A stretch of DNA of 64,000 bases from Solea solea (lineage: Eukaryota; Chordata; Actinopteri; Pleuronectiformes; Soleidae): assembly GCF_958295425.1 (NCBI RefSeq), contig NC_081149.1, positions 24,407,981 through 24,471,980 of the forward strand. Reading direction: 5' to 3'. Of this stretch, positions 56,130 through 64,000 are shown piece by piece. The position numbers and the translations under genes are program-made. Position 1 is the stretch's first letter. Every line of letters begins with the position of its first letter. Below the pieces are notes generated by a model. It saw only the letters and a program-made list of their open reading frames with translations. It was not told where the DNA came from and made no database searches.

Positions 56130-56393
56130 AACTAGAGCTGAAACCATTCATCCGTTATTGATCGATGACTAAATTAATCGACAACTATTTTGATAATTGA
56201 TGAATCGGTTTGAAGCTTTTTTCATGATTAAAACAGGATTTCCGATTGTTTAAGCTTCTTAAATGTGAATATTTTCTTCATTTCTTTGCTCTGGATCACA
56301 AAGAAATCATTAAAAGTGAATCATTTTGGTTTGTGGACAAAACAATAATCGACAGATTAATGGATTATGGAAATAATCGTTAGTTGCAGCTCT
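56130..56393 (+). mobile_element. MITE-like 'atcgattaat' element, most complete upstream copy
   Basis: Starts agagctgaaaccattcatcc and ends aatcgttagttgcagctct, so the outer 'agagctg' is repeated inverted as 'cagctct'. Confidence 0.75.
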
Positions 56394-58098
56394 AATGTGA
56401 ATGTTAAAACACGCGGGGTCAAAGGTCATTACAACAGCCATCCTGTCCACATACACACATACAGATGTCCTGTTCCTTTATTATGAACTGTCGAACTTCT
56501 TCATACGACGTCGTACTTCCTCGTGGACTGTCGGACTTCTGCAAATGAGCCACTGAGCTGACATACACTGACTCATGGCTTACAAAGTTCATGATTCTAT
56601 TCCTGACATATGATTTCACCTCCTTCTAGATACAATAATGTGTGTGTGTGTGTGTGTGAGGAAAGTGATTGTACACATATATATATATATATATATAGTT
56701 ATACCATAAATCAAACATCTATAATTGTATGCATTTATGAAAGTAAAACTCCCAACACTAATAATAATGTATCTCTGTTCCTTTTAAAAAATGTGGCGTT
56801 CCATTGTAAACAATGTTGTAAACAAGGTTATCTTCTGAGGCGTGGAACATATCTGGATCTAAATCCCTGGATAAATAAAAGCTGAACGACTGATCTCTTG
56901 TCTTATATTCATGCTTTGATAAAATCAATAAACCAAAAGTCAAATGTTTGAAGTGAACAGCAATAATAATAGAAGTGGCCTCACTCTTCACACACTGTAA
57001 ATGTTTCAACAACAGCAGCAGTGAAAATATCGACTGTCACAGTCAACATTAGTAATGTTATTGCTGTAACGGTTAATTATTATTATTATTGTTATTATTA
57101 TTAAGCACTCAAATGCCTTTACACGGTCAGAAAAGTGCTCTCAGTGAATCTCTGATGCAGAGCTTTTTGAGTCTTTCCATTTTTTGTGGAAAATTAATAA
57201 AATACAAAGTAAACTTTGAAGAAATTAAAACAATATGTGGATTTAAAGCAGTTCATACCTGAGTAAGACTGCTGCTATAAGATTTTCCTTCTCTGGTGTC
57301 CTTGACTCCTTAACTCCTTGTTTTGGGCTTTTAAACTAATTTTATGAACCTGAAATTAGACACACACACACACACACACCCACACACACTACACTACTCT
57401 GATTGACCCGTTCAGGAATTATTCTCATTTCTCTTTATGACACTTTTGACGTGGGCTCAGCTCGTTTGGAACCTCGTCAGAGCAGGAACTAAAAAAGCTC
57501 CAGGTACGAGGTCACAGGGTCACTTCCTGTCCTTTATTTTGTTAAAGTTCTTGGTTTCCTGTGTTCCTGTGTATCATGTGTTCTGCTTTGTGTTTCAGGA
57601 GGCTGGCTGGTTGGCGGGGGGCGGAGCTTCAGAGCCACTCACCTGTGACTCATCTCCTCGTTGACTTCTGCACTTCTGTTATTTAGACTGTGGTTTGTGG
57701 GTCCTCAGTCACGAGTGTGTTATGTCTCGACCTCAGCGAGACTCTTGCTTCTTGTGTTTTTGGTCCTTTGACACTTTTCTAATTGCCCTCTTTTCCAGGT
57801 CCTTGGACTCGGAGCTCTGCCTGCATGCCGGCCACTCTCTGCCCCCTTGATTTTGTTTGTTTTTGAGAGTAAATGACTTTCTCCCGTCAGTTTCTCCTTT
57901 CTATATCATCACATACCAGGCACTAGCCCTAATGGAAAAGCAAAAAGCAACAAGTGACTATATCGGACAGAAGGATGTTAAAGATGGAGCTGCTGGGCAG
58001 GAGGAAAAGAAGAAGACCACAGAGAAGGTTCATGATGTTGTGAAGGAGGAGAGGACGCAAGGAAAGATGGAGGCAGATGAGAAGAATAGTCCATGTCT

Positions 58099-58456
58099 AT
58101 GTCTTCTTCTTCTTCTTCTTCTTCTTCTTCTTCTTCTTCTTCTTCTTCTAAGCTCCTGCACACAACACATGAAGCACTGTTCAAACGACATAATCTAATA
58201 TTAGAAACTCAATATAGCCTTCATATTTATGTTTGCAACTGCAAGTTAAATAATGTACTAATGTAAAACATGACGTCGCTATCGAGTTACTGAGAGGAGA
58301 ACAAAAGCTGGTTGTTTGGGCTGCAGTCGTTTATCAGCTCATGGAGCCTCAGCTCAAACAGCTCTAACCTTACAAACAACTGCAGCCTTCCACAGAATTC
58401 TCTTACACCATGTTTACACCACCTGTGACTACAACACGGACAAAAAGAACACACAT

Positions 58457-58522
<66 letters not shown>
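58099..58522. repeat. (CTT)n and (AT)n microsatellites
   Basis: CTT run at 58099-58149 and AT run at 58467-58522. Confidence 0.9.
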
Positions 58523-58528
<6 letters not shown>

Positions 58529-58618
58529 ATATATAAAAAGTACGTACATTTCTTTATGTGTGTCTCTCTCACACACACAAACATGCTACAATGCTGCTGG
58601 TGTTTCCTTGTAACTCTC

Positions 58619-58631
58619 TGACCTCTGACCT
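58619..58631 (-). promoter_or_regulatory. Perfect DR1 nuclear-receptor site upstream of rara
   Basis: TGACCT-C-TGACCT, i.e. two perfect AGGTCA half-sites spaced by one on the minus strand, about 10 kb upstream of the A2 start. Function is inferred from the motif alone. Confidence 0.35.
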
Positions 58632-60013
58632 TGTCCAGTCCTGGTATTATCAGCCGTCCTCAGCGATCTAATCGCATGTGTGCAGAGTTATTTACGACTG
58701 TTTACACCTGACATTAATATGCGCCGTGGACGCGTCTCCTGTGACCAGAGGACATTTGATCTGACGCCTCCTTTTACTCAAACATACGCTCACTGTGCAA
58801 GGGAACAGAATGATGCTCAGTTTATCTACTTTATTATATTATGACCTTTTTTTAACCAGGAATAATAACTGACTGAGATTAAAAATCAAGAATAAAGTGA
58901 AGAATAAAGTCTTAATTTACGAGAATAATGTTGTAATTTACTAACCTGTTGTTTTAGAAGAGGTGAGTCGTAAATTCACAACTTTATTCTCATAAATTTA
59001 CAAGAATAAAGTTGTAAATTCATGACTTTATTCTTGTAAATTAAGACTTTATACTCGTAAATTAACACTTTATACTCGTACATTTCCGACTATTCTCGTA
59101 AATTAGGAATATTTTTTTTAATGTGGCCCTAATACTCTGTCGTACATAATCAGCCAAATATTCAATAAAATCAATAAAGTGCATTTAGGCAGTAACATCT
59201 GCAGCCGTGTTTCTGCCTGCAATTATTTCAAAAATATTTTAAAAGTGTCCAATAAGAGCAGATGTTTCTGTTTCAGAGAATCCTGTAGTTTGTTCCATGA
59301 AGAACGAGAAACACGTATATTTAAATCAGTACGGACACAATAGGAATAAGTGCTGTGGCCTGTACTGTTCTAGAGGGAGTGGCCTCAAACAGTGACGTGT
59401 TAGTGCTTTAAAGTTAGAAATGACCCTCAAAGCTCCATGAACAACTCTATCAAGGGCACGTAAGCTTTGAGAAGATTCACGCACATATAACACTTCACCA
59501 TCAAGGACGTGTGCTTAGAAGTAAGAGAGGAAAAAGTGCCAGGAGAAGCTCCAGGAATCAAAGCTCTACTCACGCAGCTTTGACATGAAATAGGATCCAA
59601 CCATTAGATTATTAGCTATAGCAGAACTATGCAGGATTTCTACTCTCATTTAGTATCTTCAGAGTGATTGTGATGGTTGAATGTCTTGCTGCGGGGAGAC
59701 TGGGAGCTGTCGGCACTCCCCTCACTGTCTGTTAGTGGAAAACAAGCCTCGGTCTCGTCTGGTCAGTCGGGGGCCAGTCAGGGGCCAGTCAAAGTCAAGT
59801 CAACTTTTTTGGGAAAAGCAACAGTTGCGGTGGACGTTATGAGCTCAAAATGACATATGAATATGCCGTATTAATTCCTTTTTATATGTACTCTTGCCTC
59901 GTGTGAGCTTTTCTGTCTTTTATCCATTATAAAACAATTTATGATGCAAAATTAATCTATTCATTTAAAAATAAAAACATATAGAAATGACTCATTACAA
60001 CTTGATATTGTTT

Positions 60014-60082
60014 GGAGGGCCACATGAAATCGATTGGAGGGCCACATGTGGCCCCCGGGCTGCCAGTTTGAGACCCCTGCTG
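60014..60082 (+). mobile_element. hAT-like element terminus
   Basis: 'gagggccacatgtggccccc' then 'gggctgccagtttgagaccc': the end of a very widespread hAT-type transposon. A shorter similar end ('ccagtttgacgcccctgaac') is at 32425-32450. Confidence 0.6.
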
Positions 60083-63000
60083 TAGAGAAAACGGTCAAAA
60101 AGCCGTGTGACGTTCTGATTATAAATGAATGAATAACAACGACATGAAACTGCGGTGGGTCAGAGGACGTCACGGCTCTGGTCATCCTGCTTCAAACACT
60201 CTGAGGACACTTTCAGGACTCATGTGGTCTCCCGGTTATTTGCCTCTTAGATAATGCAGTTAAAGGTCCAGTGTGTACAATTATTATGAATATTTTCATC
60301 CAGCAGAACTTGAAGATAAAACACTGATAGTAAAATAAAAGTACAATTGTTTCTTTTCCATTACGCCACGATGACAACTTTCTATCTGTATCAGGAGCGG
60401 CGTCGGCTCTACAAAGACCACAACAATGCTAACTGAAGGCTACATACTAGCTCCTGCAACACACTTGGAAGGGAAAGGTGAGGTGAAGGATATTCAGTGA
60501 TAATAAAGTGGTTTCTTCTACAACAATATTGCAGCTGTAGGCAGATTTGTCATGTGGTGAAAGTAAAGTCTTAGTAAAGTAAAGAAACCTGTCTCCTGTC
60601 TCCTGTCTCCTGTCTCACTAAAGCCAGATGCTGATTCCCTGAGTTCTAACCATGATGTGATTTGTGTCAGTAAGTCTAAACTGAACATAGTTTATAAATA
60701 GCAACAGTCCATTGAAGTTCATCATCATGAAATGCTGCATATTTGCGTCGCCGCTTGTTTTCCTTCAGAAAAACAAAAATCTCTATTTTGCATCATCACA
60801 AATCTGACTGTGTTTTCAAGCCTTTGTGTTAGAATCTAATCCAGATTGGACGATGTTTCGGTCCTGACGTGTGGACAGTGTGGACGTGTGGACGTGTGGA
60901 CAGTGTGGACATTCAGAACATTCCATTCACAGTGTAATTCCCTTGTTTTGATGTGGCCGTGGATTTGTTGTGTTTCTTTGACTGTGCATGTTGTACTGTT
61001 TTACTTCCTGTTTTACTTTGTACTTTCTCTTCCCTGTGTGTGTGTGTGTGTGTGTGTTTTAGGTTTTACTCGATGAACCACATTAAATACTGTAGATACT
61101 GTGTTTCCTGTTCTTCTATGCCACTTTGCCTTGTTGTCCTTGTATTACAGTGTTCTAACTTTCACCTCACGTTTCTTACACTGTTCCAAATGTCAGAGTG
61201 TTTTTTGGGTGTTTTTTCCAGGAGAGATTCGTCCTCATCGTGTCTGAATTCCTCTGAAGATGAATACGTTCCTGTGAAGGCAACATTCCAAGAAACAAGC
61301 GAGTCACTGCGGGATCTTGGCACAGCATCATAAGTGATGAACACACGGAGAGACAGCGGTAACACAGACTCCAGTGCTGATACAGGAGATGAAGACGAGC
61401 GAAGGTCAGTGTCACAAAAGTAAAAATGGGACAGAAATGTCAGAAGTTCCTTTAGCTGCCGCTGAGAAATGCCACCAAATATTTCAGCAGCTTTGCAAAA
61501 ATATGGGATTGCTTTTATTGTTTTGCAGAAGGAACGGCCAGTTGTTTTAGAGCTGCTCTGTTTTCGATTTCATCGAGAGAAAAAAGACTGTTTGAACAGT
61601 TGCATGTGAACCCAAAAGCAGTCAGTCCAGTAGACCACAAGACAAGCTGCTTCAGTCCCTCAGTTTAGAGACATATGAGGATGTAGTTGTAGTTCTTGTA
61701 GGTGGATGCAAGCGCAGATTTAACATGACTGCAGAACATAAACAGACATGGAGGTGAACTGTCTGTGTCTTTAGTTAAATGACTGTTGTTTTCTATGCTG
61801 AGATCAAGTCACGGATGAGAAGGTTTTAAATATTATTATATATATTAATATATCAACTCGCTCTCGCCTCAACCGCTGTTCAACTTGTAAATATCAAACT
61901 TGTTTCAGACTTACGATTTGAAATGGGGAAGAATGTGATGCGTCACGTCTGTTCATCCCTCACACGACAGGATAATCCGTTCAGATCAGACTCAGAAGAA
62001 TCAGAAGCCGTGATTGTCAGAATCTGGACAATGATCAGTTCTAGAAAGCAGAAACTGCTGAGGCCCAATCTGTGGTCAGAGAGACGCACGACTGAAGCTT
62101 TTAACTGGGGATTGACCCACGTTAGGAAACTGAACCGCAGACATGTCAGGTGAGCGATGAGTCCCTCATGGACCAAGTGGTCACTGACAGCAGGAGAAGC
62201 TTTGAAGACGGCGCTTGATTACTGATGAGATTCAGCTGGAAACACAGGTGAGAGAGTCAGAGCTGGCAGAGAGGAGGGAGACCTGTTCTGTAATAGAATA
62301 ATATTATTATTATTATTATTGCTCAATCCACACAAAGAGACAAATCTCACCCACAAATGGGCTGAAATAGCTTCTGTTTGTGAATTTGTCCTGAGCGATC
62401 GTGGGCGTTTCCTGCTGTTGATGACACATATTTGTGGTATTTGTGAGGACAGTCGAGTTCATGTGGAAGACACGTCAAATTTCTAATGAATTGGACGTTT
62501 TTCTTTGTATTTCTTTGTCCGTGTGTATCATGTTACAATTTGCCCTTGTGTTTTCAATTCAATTCCATTTTATTTGACTTGTAAAGCAGAAACATTCAAA
62601 TATTATAGAGCGAGGAGAGAAAACCCAACATTTCACACACTGAGCAAGCACAAGGTGTCAATGGAGAGGAAAACAACTGACTTTTAACACAAAGAAATCC
62701 CAAAGATGTTCAGCATCTGAGACAGAGGAGAAGTGGGGGACAGAAAGGGGGAGAAAAAGGGAGAAAAGGAAAGTTTTCACCTGTTTTCACACACGTCTCC
62801 TTATCTCTCCGCCCTTTACTATTATACAGTGTTTGTGTCAGAGGCCTGTGCAGCAGGGCAGGATGTGAGGTTCTCAACATAACCTCAGGTTTAACCCCAG
62901 GTTGTCAATCCTCTGGTTCCGCTGGTTAACGTCTTATGAAGGCAAATCACCACAGTAACATATATTTAACCTCTAACCTGCTCTGCAGCAGCTTTACGCT

Positions 63001-63774
63001 GAGATACTGGATTTATGGAGCATTAATTGTCTCAGTTCCCTGCACAATGAAATGGTTTCTTTGCTTTCCACTGTCAATGCTGTGCGAGCATCAAGGGTTC
63101 CAAAGTATAAAAGTATAAAAGGTAAAAAAAAGACGTGACATCCTGGAGGTTCAGTCTCCACAGTGATCATTAGATATTAAAATGCATGCTCTGAACAGCC
63201 GCCTGTGCTGTAACACTCACAGCATCAGAGTTTCCTCTGAGTCTGGACAAGTAACGGTGTGTTAAACACGACAACTTTACAACAGTTTCCTGAGCAAAGT
63301 TCAGTCAAATCAATGCATACATGGATTTACAGCATCCTCTCTCTGTGTGTGTGTGTGTGTGTGTGTGTTTGTGAGCGTGTTTTGGTAATTACCCACAAAT
63401 CCACAGGGGGCGACAGAGGTTCCACACAGGAGCTTTAAAGTCTGTCACAGAAACACACGTCGCTGTGTTTGTTCTGCTCCACATTATTCATGGTTCTGAA
63501 TGAGCTGAATGAGCCACTTGTTAACCAGGTTAGAAGTACTGGTTAGTAGAACTAACCTGTGACCTCGTCGTCATTGAAAACTAATGGAGACAGTGTGATG
63601 AGTTCTGTGGGGAACGAAGAAATAAATAAATGATTGTGGTGATGATTTGGAGACAGATTATCACTTTGGTTTGTCGTCTCTTTATTGAACGAAACCTCTT
63701 GTTCTTCCAGGTTTGATAGCGTTGATTTTTCTTAAATGTTTGCACGGCTTTCAAACGTCTTCATCTTCTTCTTC

Positions 63775-63875
63775 TTCTCACTTTAGGAGTCGCCGTATAT
63801 TTGATTTGGCAGAGGTTTTATGCCGGACGCCCTCCCCATGTATCCAGGCTGGAACACAAGGCTGCATGTGCCAGT
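63775..63875 (+). repeat. Teleost LINE-type fragment
   Basis: 'gtcgccgtatatttgatttg', 'ggttttatgccggacgccct' and 'ccatgtatccaggctggaac' match a common fish interspersed repeat. Confidence 0.55.
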
Positions 63876-64000
63876 GTCTCAGTCTATTATATTATATTAT
63901 ATTATATAGTAGTTTTCTGCAGATTTTCACACGTGGTCGTGCTTGCAGAAGTATTCAGTGTTGCACTGTAGGACAAGTCTGTGATGCACCTCGGGTGTCC

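Larger units (their letters stand above)
49500..64000. other. Upstream intergenic DNA of rara
   Basis: No gene recognised. Holds the repeats listed, a short inverted-end element with 'ttacacacaggaccttta' (50245-50262) whose mate end 'taaaggtccagtgtgtac' is seen at 60263-60280, and an unexplained acidic/Ser-rich frame at 61210-61333. Neighbouring genes are outside the window. Confidence 0.55.

Noticed and set aside
49000..64000. Alpha-1 type first exon of rara
   Set aside because: Looked for an N-terminus of the MASNSS type on the minus strand; no frame in this stretch resembles it.

Overview
The window reads as teleost fish nuclear DNA, probably a spiny-rayed (percomorph-type) species. Reasons: intron-split genes with GT/AG junctions, very dense (CA)n and (TA)n microsatellites, and many dispersed repeats of kinds common in fish genomes. 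These include a tRNA-derived SINE with a 'gtaagtcgctttggataaaagc' type tail, short inverted-repeat elements rich in 'atcgattaat', and the 'ggggagaacatgcaaa' repeat. No bacterial, plasmid or phage features are present.

Two protein-coding genes could be rebuilt exon by exon, both on the minus strand. (1) At 21202-28273 lies a 7-exon cell-surface immune receptor of 455 residues. It has a two-exon signal peptide with a 36-nt mini-exon, three Ig-like domains each encoded by one phase-1 exon, a transmembrane segment, and a cytoplasmic tail with three Tyr-x-Asn motifs and a 13-residue poly-aspartate run. It resembles teleost leukocyte immune-type or Fc-receptor-like proteins. (2) At 31707-48456 lies a 9-coding-exon retinoic acid receptor alpha (rara, A2-type N-terminus), 485 residues. 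DNA-binding domain, ligand-pocket residues and AF-2 helix are intact. An 11.7-kb intron separates the A2 exon from the zinc-finger exons. The ligand-binding-domain exon that I recall as a single 159-nt exon in vertebrate RAR genes is here split 68+91 nt by a 615-nt intron, which is the strongest anomaly in the window.

Other layout. 1-18.7 kb: no recognisable coding exons, with microsatellites, dispersed repeats and two octamer-containing stretches that look like possible enhancers. 18.75-19.1 kb: a CpG-rich, promoter-like block with a probable minus-strand first exon ending at a GT donor; its gene would lie to the left. 19.1-21.2 kb: repeats. 28.3-31.7 kb: receptor promoter side, a 0.63-kb 17-bp minisatellite and a degraded retroelement ORF, then the rara 3' side. 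36.6-48.2 kb: rara intron 1 with transposon debris, a DR1 nuclear-receptor site and a CpG-rich patch with a CACGTG palindrome. 48.4-49.5 kb: rara A2 promoter/CpG region. 49.5-64 kb: upstream intergenic DNA, mostly repeats, with a perfect DR1 site at 58.6 kb.

The two genes are unrelated in function: one is a ligand-activated transcription factor, the other a leukocyte-type signalling receptor. Most other open reading frames in the window are products of simple repeats. All splice junctions are read by eye from GT/AG context, phase and family similarity; no transcript evidence was available.
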